Shown piece after piece: positions 1 to 10,429 of a stretch of 64,000 nt of DNA. The DNA is from Trachythela sp. YZ-2020. Taxonomy: Eukaryota; Cnidaria; Anthozoa; Malacalcyonacea; Clavulariidae. The stretch lies in NCBI GenBank assembly GCA_016169945.1, contig JADLSH010000190.1, positions 5,270,001 through 5,334,000 on the forward strand, read 5' to 3'. Position 1 is the first letter of the stretch. Every line of letters begins with the position of its first letter. A program made the position numbers and the translations under genes. A model generated the notes under the pieces. That model had not been told where the DNA came from. It saw nothing but the letters and a program-made list of their open reading frames with translations, and searched no databases.

Positions 1-336
1 TTTAGAGACGATAACATACATTTTTAATAAAACAGAAATAAGGTCATTGTTTTAATAGAACAGAAATAAACCGCATGTCAAATTGATATCATCAGAGAAT
101 ATGACGTACATCTGATACCAATTCAAGGTTAGGTAGCTTATTTACGTATAGTAAGAACAGTAGTGGGTATAGAATATAGATCCCTGAGGTACAACACATG
201 CTATTTTACTACTATCAGACGATACATTGTTGATAACAAAGTAAATAGGCTTACATACGTTCTGCTGCTACAGCCATAACGAGTTAATATATATAATAGA
301 ATATTATGATCGATGGTATCAAAAGGTTCCCCATTT

Positions 337-442
337 TTAAATCAATAAAGATTACAGCATTGATCCATCCGTTATCCATATTTTTATACCATTGACCTGA
401 AGCATCAAGCAGAGCAGTCAAGTTTGAATGAAGGGATCTAAA
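337..442 (-). pseudogene. LINE reverse-transcriptase fragment
   Basis: The minus-strand frame reads FRSLHSNLTALLDASGQWY followed by NAVIFIDLK. This is the fingers/palm region of a non-LTR retrotransposon reverse transcriptase, and the same motif occurs at about 22,200-22,310 (FRSLHPTVTALLEATDSW, VVFLDLKKAFDTV). Only about 35 codons are recognisable and the frame diverges on both sides, so it is a relic. Confidence 0.6.
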
Positions 443-562
443 TTCTGACTCCATGTCATATGGGCCGTGTTGTTTAAAGGACATTGGCAATAAAAATTTA
501 CTTTGTCTCATTTGAAAGAACTCTCAAAATTATAGATATTATATTATATTATATTATATAAT

Positions 563-1700
563 AAAAATTTATTTTTCATATCTTTCATAATTCTTGAAAT
601 ATTTTGACTGAAAACCATGAGCTGTTTTAACGGCGGTTTAATTGACGTCACAAGCAAAGTTAGCGGTATAAAACTACTCCTAGATAACCAAATAACAATT
701 ATTAGATGTTTTAAACGTTTTCAGTTAATTTGTTATTTGACATAGCCGGTCGAAGTATATTTTTGGGCTAATAAATCATAATAATCTTCATCAAACCCTT
801 TATATAAACACTAATCCCAAACCCTACCCAACCGCGAACCCGAACATATATTATAATAAGGGTTAGGCTAATACTCGACGTAAAAACTTTGCGTGACCCT
901 GGTTGTGACGTACATGCATATCCACAACAATCCAAGATGGCGGACAACCTGATTTATGATAAATTCGATCTAAATATTTCGAGAACTAAGCAAGATATAA
1001 AAAATCGGTAATAAAATTTTATATATAATTTTAAGAGTTATTTTAAATGAAACAAACTAAATTTTTATTGCTAATGTCCTTTAAGACAAGTCTCATGGGG
1101 CTTAATTTGGTGGAAATTTTCATATAAGATTTTCAAAATCGTTGTTAAACTAGCTTTTTCGTTCACAAGCTCCTCGATTTTTGTATATTTAACTTAGATA
1201 ACGCATATTTAGCAGTATTTATACTGTCCTTTAGAGCTTGATTTTTCCCCTTGAGACTCAAATCGTTGTTAAAATCATTAGCCAAACTCGAAGCTTTGTC
1301 ACGAAATCTTATCTCAAGCTGTTTCACGTGAGCCTCGATATTATTAAAATTTTATTCAGTGATTTTGTCGCTTATGCTAGGTGGGACCGGTATTGATTTA
1401 CAGCACTGTTCATACCTGCTTCGGCATCTTCAGTTTATTCAGTTCTCTTCGACGTTTTAAGCGCCAATTTAGTGAAGCTTTCGAACCTTTTTTCACAAAC
1501 CAAAACAGTACTCTACTGGGCTGTGGTGCATGCACTGTATATTATACGCTGCGCTCGCTCTTCATGTAAAATGCTTTTGATGGCGAAAGTTTATAATTTT
1601 GCTAATCGGTTTTGTCACATGACGTTTGTTTCAGGGCTTCCACTGATACCAGTGTTTCTACGTTGAAGGAATCATCCTATTTAAATGAAATTATTCTATT
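563..1700. other. Shared non-coding stretch
   Basis: AT-rich sequence also present in copy B (about 31,840-32,950). It contains CCCTA/TTAGGG-like words around 800-870 but no tandem array, and only short unsupported ORFs. I see no gene here. Confidence 0.5.
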
Positions 1701-1701
1701 C

Positions 1702-1930
1702 TAAAGCCCGGTTCACACAATAAAGGGTAAAACAAAGGGATGCAGTGAAGTGTGCAACGTAAACGTCGACATAGGCACAAGCATAAGTCAAGACTCTAAG
1801 CATAAGCTAAGCCGAAACAAAAGACATTTCAAAAGAAAAAATTTTCCGCTTTGTCTTTTTAAGCCTTAGAGGGAAAGTTTTCTTTTGTATTTCTGCTTAT
1901 GCTTATCTCACTCGTGTGAACCAGGCTTAA
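1702..1930. mobile_element. Small inverted-repeat element (MITE)
   Basis: The ends are inverted copies: GCCCGGTTCACAC on the left and GTGTGAACCAGGC on the right. The interior holds runs of the word CATAAGC. There is no coding capacity. A rearranged version lies at about 33,980-34,200 in copy B. The right end abuts the TTAA target of the next element. Confidence 0.6.
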
Positions 1931-3143
1931 GGTGGCTCCCTACAGTAATGCATGAGATGATCGCGGGACGAGAGTCAAAAACGCGTGGCAAGTACGTGGA
2001 CTTTCCCACGCAAATTCGACGATCAAAACAAAACAAAGATATTTCGCCTGGTTTTTTAAAATAATTTTTACCATTCTGAAAGATTTGTAATGAAAAAACT
2101 TTGAATAATCCTTAGTTTTATGTGACAAAGCATCAGTAACACCAATGAGTGATTTTAACTATGATACAAACATCGCTTGGATAAAAAAAGCTTGACAGGA
2201 ATATAAAAGTGAATTTTGCAAAAACATTTTAGATATAATGTTCACTAATAAGAGTTTATTAAACATTTATTAACTATTGTATAAAAACTGTTAAAGGTTA
2301 TAAAAGTCGTTTAGTGATACTTGCATGTTTTTTACAAGTTAAACAGTAAAAATATCACAGTTCTATAGCAAAATACCGACTTGTTCATCTTCAGCAAAAT
2401 TACAAAACTAGGCAAAGATATGTCCAGCTGTACGGCTGTTGAAGCTCGTGAACTGAGTAAATGGAAGGATTCAATTGGACTTAAATCGATCTAACCCTCC
2501 ACAGTATTTCTTGGTAGTCAATGGCTCTCAAATATATTGAATAAACGTCAAAATCAAAAGATAAAAACAACATTTGCCACTCGTTTTTGCACGATGAAAG
2601 CACATCTTGCGCCCGCAAACTATCATTCACTAGTCAGCGACGTTTTTATGTAGGGCAAATTTCACCCAATTTTGACCCAATTTTTCACCTTTATATGCGT
2701 TTTACTCTTTAGTTTTATCGGTAACCTATCTTCAAATTTTGACCATAAATTTTAATTTTGGTAAATTTTATATATTTCAATTTTAAAAAAAATCGCTAGT
2801 GTAGAAATCTTTATATAAAATTTTCGAGTTTAAAAAAATTGCACACTAGCGATTTTTATTAAACTTTCATAATAGTTTCAGAACATTATGCTTAAAACTT
2901 ATATGAAATAAAAAAGATGGGTCACCGACTTTGTTTTTTAGATACGGACAATTTTATGCGCATAGTAACCACATTTCAGGCTTACGTCTTGTTACCATGG
3001 CAACGATGACACTACCTGAACCGGGTTTTAAATATTCCATAGATGGTGAATATTACCCTCGAGTATAAAAAACTTCGTCATCTGCGATAATACTCGTTTA
3101 AAAACGATTTATTATAAAGCTAAAATAACTGTAGGGAGCCACC
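1931..3143. mobile_element. TTAA-target non-autonomous DNA transposon (piggyBac-like)
   Basis: The element is 1,213 bp with perfect 16-bp terminal inverted repeats (GGTGGCTCCCTACAGT). TTAA flanks both ends (1927-1930 and 3144-3147). Copy B has the unoccupied site, a single TTAA at 34197-34200, so both boundaries are exact. The interior has no transposase and contains a hairpin built from AATCGCTAGTGT and ACACTAGCGATT (about 2788-2856). TTAA duplication is the hallmark of the piggyBac superfamily; the family assignment is inferred from that alone. Confidence 0.88.
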
Positions 3144-3269
3144 TTAAGTCAAATCTGCATGGGTAGTTTTCAGGTGTGGTTGCAAATATATTATTTGTTA
3201 GTAACATATGAATACTTTATATATACCGTGGCAATGGCCACTCGCCTATATCGAAGATGAGTGTGCAGT

Positions 3270-3468
3270 GGCGTACTGCGTATTTCCTTGTCAAGTTTTC
3301 CTTGTCAGTCGTACACACGAACAATTTTCCTTGTACAAAAGCTGGTATGATTAGCTTTCAAACAAGGCTCCTTGTCAAGGAAAACTTGTCAATTTTTTGT
3401 CGTACAGACGAGCGAATAAAATTTGTCAAAGAAAACGTATTCGTCTGTACAAGGCTTAATAGTTGTAA
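3270..3468. mobile_element. Foldback element copy
   Basis: Inverted words such as TTGTCAAG, TTTTCCTTGTC and GTCGTACAGACG pair across this stretch. The vocabulary matches the foldback at 3545-4335, so this is another member of the same family. The copy B version (about 34,345-34,480) has lost its right part. Confidence 0.45.
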
Positions 3469-3544
3469 GATATATCTTTAACAATTAGTGGTTTAAAAAT
3501 ATATTTGAATGCCTTTGTTTGTATTGTATTTTACAACTATTTAA

Positions 3545-4335
3545 GTCCCCGTACACATGAGCGAGTTTTCCATGACAAGTTTTATTTGCCCGGCAAAAAT
3601 TGACAAGTATTCCTTGACAAGGATCCTTGTTCAAAAGCTATACCAGCTTTTGAACAAGGAAACTTATTTGTGTGTACGACCGACAAGAAACGAACAAGGC
3701 TAATACACAGGCTCATGAAACTTGTCATGGTAAAATTGATCGAAATAAACTTGTTTAATTGTCTTACACATGCACGAACAAATAAACTCGTCAAGAAACT
3801 TGTCAAAGAAAACCTGTTCGTCTATACCACTGATCTGAAAACAAGGACTGGATAGTGCATCTCCATGCATAAATGAAGCCAATGGCAGCCACATCGGTGT
3901 GACCACAACAAATCTACTGTGGTGTTGGGGACATGTTTAAAGAGGTTCTAACATGTTCTAGTGATTGGTGGGAAAGGAAAAATATTGTCTCGATAAGAAT
4001 TTGTCATCAGTGGCCTCTCTTTCTTCCTAAATTTGCCGGTGAATAACTAATGAGGGCACACCGATGTGGCCGCTATAAGCCTCATTATGTGGTGTTTAAA
4101 ACGTTCTAAAACTCATTAAAAGAGATGTTAGAAGCTATATTTTTCACGTTGCATAGAAAAATATATTTGTTTCATAACATAACTAATTTAAACAGCTAAC
4201 GATTTGACTAGTCAAGAATTCGACAGATTTAAAAATCTGATCTCATTAAAAATATTCTGGCTTAAAAATTGGCTCATTGAATTCAATAGGATGCTCTATC
4301 CAGTTCTAGTTTCAGATCAGTGGTCTATACGGGGC
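3545..4335. mobile_element. Foldback MITE at TTAA, interrupted by a second element
   Basis: The termini are inverted (GTCCCCGTACA and TGTACGGGGC-type) and flanked by TTAA at 3541-3544 and 4336-4339. The centre is a 15-bp perfect hairpin, CCTTGTTCAAAAGCT at 3625-3639 and its complement at 3645-3659. The uninterrupted 287-bp version is at 34538-34824. Copy A is longer because another element sits inside it at 3827-4323. Confidence 0.7.
3827..4323. mobile_element. Inverted-repeat element nested in the foldback
   Basis: The element is 497 bp. Its ends CCACTGATCTGAAA and TTTCAGATCAGTGG are inverted copies, and similarity continues inward (GGACTGGATAG / CTATCCAG). TCTATA flanks both sides (3821-3826 and 4324-4329), an apparent target duplication. 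Copy B has the empty site near 34,811-34,820. No transposase is present. The superfamily is unclear. Confidence 0.75.
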
Positions 4336-4339
4336 TTAA

Positions 4340-5312
4340 ATGCGAAAATAACAATATATTTGCTGGACTGGCTATATATGTTGTTACAAGTGACCAAGGA
4401 CGAAAATCCGTCTCAAAAAGTGGGGGTTCGTTTTGTCCGACGAAAGGGCGGGGTAAAGGGGCTGACTAAAACCAGAATTGTCTATTGAGGCCCCATTATG
4501 CTATCAGGAATGCCTAGGTATCGAGTGCCGAAAGCACAAGGGAATAGGTGGTATGCGGGTATGCTCCCCCAGAAAATTGTTGAATTCAAGAGTCTCTGAG
4601 TCTGGGGGAAATCTTTAGAGAATTCTGATGATCGGAACATGTTGTGTAAGCCAAAGTGGAAAAAAGTGGGGGAATAATTACATATTGACCCCCTCTGCTC
4701 AAAAGTGCGGGGATAACGTCAGAATGCGAAACTGACAAGAAAAGTAACGAACGTACGCATGTCTGCCTCTGAGAATTGTCAAAACAAAAAAACAAAAAGA
4801 ACTATGGTCATAGGCTACCTAAACACCAAAAAATATTAAAATTAGGTTACCCATGTTCCTGCTCACGCTTGGATTGAACATTTGACTATGACAACCTTAA
4901 TTGAAATAGCTGTATACAAGTAATTATCCAAATATATAATGATAACAAAATTAGCATATCAATATAGTGATTAAATATACTACAACTCCTTTCTTCTGAT
5001 ACATGAATATGCGCGTGGGTTCGAATCCTACCCTGACACCATGTAACGTATTGCGCTTAAAACCTAACTTCAACATATATACGATAATAAATCGACATAT
5101 CAATTAATATAGTGATTATATATACCACATACAATATGTCACTTATGGGATAGATATACCTAAGCTAGCAATATTAATTGTTAAAGACTCTGCCTGAAGC
5201 CTGCAGTCAGGTGAGACGTAAGTGACCATCACTTATTCTTAACTTTTCGTACGCGTGATCAAAACAATTGACATTTTTAGAACTTCAGAACGACTCCTTT
5301 AGGCTGGTCCAT
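4340..5312. other. Non-coding stretch 3' of gene A
   Basis: Shared almost unchanged with copy B (34,829-35,798). It would include any 3' UTR of gene A, but no clear AATAAA signal was found close to the stop. It contains the tRNA-like fragment listed separately. Confidence 0.45.
5012..5041 (+). repeat. tRNA-Leu-like 3' half (relic)
   Basis: The fragment holds a T-arm with the Pol III B-box core GGTTCGAATCC, then CCTGACA and CCA, resembling the 3' end of animal tRNA-Leu. The T-stem is imperfect here (GTGGG/CCTAC) but perfect in copy B. No matching D-arm or anticodon arm precedes it, so it is not a working tRNA gene. Confidence 0.5.
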
Positions 5313-5446
5313 TCACTCGTTACTGTCTGGTTTTAAGCCGCCATTGTCAGTGCCCTGCATGGTGTTATTATTCGTCTCTGTAACTGATGTGCTGTTGTGT
5401 TTCTTCAATTTTCTATGGCTTCCTTCACTAGTTGAAACAGTATCAC
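5313..5446 (-). CDS. Gene A last coding exon: end of cytoplasmic tail
   Basis: The acceptor is TGTGTAG. The frame starts DTVSTSEGS and ends KPDSNE then TGA. The tail is polar and rich in Ser, Thr and Asn. The TGA aligns with TGC in gene C, where the frame runs on, so this tail is shortened by one base change. Confidence 0.8.
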
Positions 5447-8400
5447 CTACACAAAAATGACATCTTTGTTACATGAATATATAATGAGCATAAAAATTGT
5501 CTGAGATATGTACATACATATATACATTATTCAGCTCACTCCCCGTTGGGACTTTTCAGTGACCAATTACATCAAGTATCTCGCTTACCTATATTATGTA
5601 CTTAGCCTACATTATCTATTTTTACAACAATTGTGATATTACTTTCCGCTAATCTGTATGCCCTAACCAACCCAGTCAACTTTCCCTATATGAGGAAACC
5701 GGAGTGTCCGGAGAAAACAAACGACTTTCGGCATAGGGTTGAGTTACTCTTTTCACATGAGTGTGATGAGTAATGTCCTCAGCGAGAATCGAACTGAAAA
5801 TTCAGAGGTGAAAGGCGCTTGCTCTGACGACTGTGCCACCGAAGCCCCATGTAAGTAGATTTTAATGAAATATTTGTGTGAGAGATGCGTCTGTTAATGT
5901 CTAATGAGAGACTCGTTTTTAAGCAGGACTAGAAATAGAGAAAATATATGCCTGAGCGAATCCTTTTCTTTTTAGATGCAGATCAACTGCCCGAAATGTC
6001 TATTGTCGCATGACTGCCAAAATGGTTCCTTTCCTAATTACTATGATATATTTTACAAGAAACATATCGAGGACCACATTTGTTTGGGCAAAACATACTC
6101 AAAAATATCAGATGTCCGCATCGAGTATAATATTCATATAACGTCAACGAAGCCGCATAGGGTGACATCTTTCTGGTCTTTCCAAGTGTGAGATGAAGAA
6201 TACAATGAAGCAGCATTATATTTTTCGTGACACGTGAAATGGAAGACATTTGATCTCTAAATCGCAAAATTACTGTTCTGTTTTCCCCTTCAAATAGTAA
6301 ACCATTATATCAGCATGGTCAGTGCATTCATACAAAACTTACAGGAATTGCTATTGACCGAGATATTGATTTTGTTTCTGGTATTGCGTGCTTTCTTTTC
6401 CCTGCTGATTGCTTCATGAACCTAAAGAAAAAATGGTAATGTTCTTCATGTTTCATTCTTGTATTTTCTGATGTGATATGTTGTACGAACAAGAGAGCTG
6501 AGTTTGTTACTAACACAATAACAGTGACTTGAAACACAATAAATTGTGTTGCGAAACGACCTGCTTATATCTAACATACTTTGAGCTGTTTTAAAATTAC
6601 TTAATAGAATAATTTGAGTGTATGAAAAACCATCTTAAACAAATCAGTAATCTAATATATAGATATTTACCACTGTGGCACATAGCTAATTTTATAAAAA
6701 AATTATAACTGCATATTTCATAAGGACTGTTCATTATTTATACCATATGGTGGGGTGGGAAATATGAGGGGGGGCTATACAATGTTCAGCTGGTTCAAAG
6801 GGGTGGGTCCTTGTTTTTGTTGCAATTTTGTTGGGTGGGTTATAAAATTTGTGGTACTTGTTCGCAAATGTAACATCTCTGCTGAATGGGAAATTGTTTG
6901 CAAAAATTTAAGTTTAGATTGTGTAAAAATTATAGGAAAAACAACGACAACTACATTTATTAAATGAAACTAGTTCACAAAAGTTCACAAAGTTCAGTCA
7001 ATACGTCCAAACAGTGATACATCCGATTCCGAAATTTTGGGTCAACAAGGCGAAATACGCATTCGTGCTGGGAGACTTGCCACCAGGAGATCCTGGAATG
7101 ATTATATTGTATACTAGGCAGTAGCGAAGTTAGCCATGGCAACTGGTCATGCCATGCTAATAAACGTGCACCATCGCCGCCAATACTAGGAATTGAAGCA
7201 AGTGCATTTTGAGTATTTTGTTCGTTATACTTAATACCTTATAATTAATCTCGAATGTAAAAAACAAATTCGAAATTGCGACATTTGGCAACAATATACA
7301 TGTTGTTAGTATTAAATTACTATAAATAAGAATTTGTGATGATTCATTATCAAGTGATTGTCGTAATAATCATTAAGCTAATCCTTTAAAATGTCAGTTT
7401 TTCTCCATAGTGAGTTATTCACATAAACAAAGAGTATAATAAAAAAGTTGCATCATGTATATATGTCTGTTTAATTTTAAATGTTTTTCTTAGCGGGGTC
7501 TTCATTTTTAAGAGCATCAAAAAAGGGTGTTGCTCCATAAGATTTTTATATATGATCAAGAATGTCCTATCCCTCCCTAGCGTATAAATAATGAACGGTC
7601 CCTAAGCAATAGGAGGTTATCCTGTCAAGAGAATACTAGTACCCACGACCCCAATTTTAAGCACGACACTCTTTAGATTGACTGAAAATGCAACCATATC
7701 TGCCCACTAATTAAAAGCTATCCATGCTAAGAATTATTTAACATAATCAGATTTGTGTCACATAAAGACATAAGATAGTCTACATAAAGTGTGAAACCAA
7801 AATACTTTAAGTTTCTACAACTTTAAACTCAGTTTATTAGTGCCTAGCTTTTAAACTCGATAGAACATTTAGGTATGTGATGTAAATCAATTCGAACGTT
7901 TTAGTGCGTGGGTTCTATTTATCACTGCACATTTTCACTGTTTATTACTGCACACTTCCAATTTATCACTGACACTAAAATTGGGTATGGCATTATGAGG
8001 CTGTAGCATCGAGTCAAAGATATGGTGCTAATTTTCCTTGTGTTTTGTGAATCATGTTTTGTGTTTTCGAGTTTCAGAAATGTATTCACAAAGTATTTCT
8101 GCTAATTTTGTGATATACGCATGGTCTTCTGTAAGCATATGTTCTACCATTTTACCTACCTTTCTATTTATAAGTACATGAAAAACAAATATCATCAGTC
8201 CTTGTAGAGAGTTAAATATAGCGAACAGATATTTAAACGCAATTGTATCTCGATTGAATACCAGTAAACCAAACACCCATGTGAGTCCAAGTATTGGTAG
8301 CAGTATAGCTGAACCTTTTAGACCGGTTTTTGCTTTTCTTAACATGGTACCAGCTTTTGCCTTGGCAGTGTTGCCATTTGTACGGGTTGTGCTGGCTCTG

Positions 8401-10397
8401 CTGGAAGATATAGCAATTCGTAAGGCTAGAATAAAGATAACCAAGTTGATCTAAAAAGAAAGAAATACAAACATGGGATTGATAGAAACTTCGAGACAAG
8501 AGAGCAGGAGAGGCAAAAGAGGAAAATATATCCATGAGAATACCATGGAAAATTTATCATAAAATATGCTAAATTCAGAATATATTTAAAATCCTCCATA
8601 TATATTTGTGAGCCCTGGGGAAGGATCGGCCCTGAAAATAAATATAGAAAAACGAGATTATGTAGCCAAATACAATGATATAGGCAACTTTAAACATTTG
8701 CCTTATTTTCCCGACAACATGAGGTTTTCATGAAAACTGAAGAGGTGCTACACGTTTCCACACTCCGCCGGCAGTTTCGCCCCTGCTTGCATGCTTCCCT
8801 CGTCTAGTCTAGCGGTCGCCATAAACCTCTAGACAGTGGACACATCCAAACAACGGACAACAAGTTTGGCCACCAAGGTGTCCGTTTTTTCGAAGTTCTG
8901 CCGTAGCACTGTAGTACTTGTAGTACTCGTTGCATTAGTACGTGAGTCGGTTGTGCCAAATATTGTAATTACATAATTCAATGCGAAAATTAATTAGACT
9001 GCTTACCAGTAAGATTAGGCCTATGGTACCAACAAAAGTCCAGAACAACATACCACCACCACGGCACCAACATGCACGCTCCGTTATAAAATCATCTCGA
9101 TCATTTACTCCAACTAACACCGACACAATAATAACTGGAATACCTAAATGAGAATCGATAGCGACATTTGTTAAGTGTCTCTAAATAATGTTTTACATAT
9201 TCTCAGCATTAAATATAGAACTAAATGGCACTCGAAGTCTGTATATCTCCGTCAGCGAATATTCATGCGAACCACAAGTTGATCCATGGGTCGTTGTCCA
9301 ACGGTCATTAGCTCCAAATTCGCGTATTGAACTGTGTGATAGTTTTTGAATTAGTCTGATGACAGGCAAACAAACACACACACAACCAAACCGTGGTTCG
9401 AATTGGAAGAAACATGGAAATATGCTAAATATTACGTTTAATGTTATTTTCAAGGATAAGCCACTTATATTAATAAATTTCGTATGCCCAAGTTTCAAAT
9501 TCTCCCCAAGCCTCAGATTTACAAATGTTGAAATAAATTTGTGGAATAAATTGAATTGATACTTTGGAATAGCATTGAAAATTTGTGGAATTTTCGTTAA
9601 ATTTATAGAAAGAAGTGAGAATACCCTTTTGAAGGATTTCTACCTTCATCCCTCTTCAAAGGCCTTCAAAGGATGATCTTCCACATTTAGGTATCACGCT
9701 TGTTTTTGGCCCTAACGATTGTTGGTGTTGATGATGACTGCCAAATCGGCGATGTATCTAACGCGGATATTTCACAGTCACGGAGATAGAATATACTGAA
9801 TGGTCCTTTCTATGAATTTCTGTGTAGAGTCCTAAAGATTTGTGATGTTAAGCTTCTTCCGTCGAAGTTTCAATCCATAAAAATATCTTTAACACTGTGT
9901 TCTTTCGAGCGAGATGGCAAAATTTAAAATACTTACCTCCGCCAAGAGGTTATGTCACAGAGTAGACACTATAAAGAGGTCTCACTGTGTATCAAATCCT
10001 AATGTTTTGAGCGTAACCGATGCTTAGCCAGTGCGCAAAGGAGAGGCTTTCACCCCCCCCCCCCGAAAACATTCAAAATGGAGGGCATTATGCCGGTTAT
10101 TTTCCGAAAATTGTCTTGTTCAGGGGGGTGAATGCCTCTCGTTACCGCACTGGCTAGGAACATGGCGGCCGGCCGATAATTTAAGAAAATAAGGAAAAAA
10201 AATAAATTCCGGAGAATAATGTCATTTTGAAATTCAAAATATGAATAAAACAAGACGAGTTTGAGAGACTGTAAATTTTCCACTTTATTTTAAAGTCATC
10301 ATCAGACAGAATAGCGGCCGGTTACGCATTTTGCCTGAAGTGAGATCTCTGTATAGTGTCTACTCTGTGGTTATGTTCTCACCTCGGTTTGTTTGTG

Positions 10398-10429
<32 letters not shown>

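Noticed and set aside
5012..5041. Functional tRNA-Leu gene
   Set aside because: Only the T-arm and 3' acceptor strand are present.
5775..5848. Functional tRNA gene on the minus strand
   Set aside because: The T-stem and acceptor stem do not pair well and a SINE body follows, so it is a SINE head.
5976..6191. Plus-strand ORF of 71 codons, also in copy B at 36463
   Set aside because: It lies in the intron between the two tail exons on the opposite strand, is present in B only through the duplication, and has no recognisable domain.
8052..8159. In-frame continuation of the TM7 exon to a stop, as a short C-terminus
   Set aside because: A GTAGGT donor lies at the position used in gene C (GTACGT), and two downstream tail exons are conserved in all three genes. 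Retained-intron use is possible but unproven.
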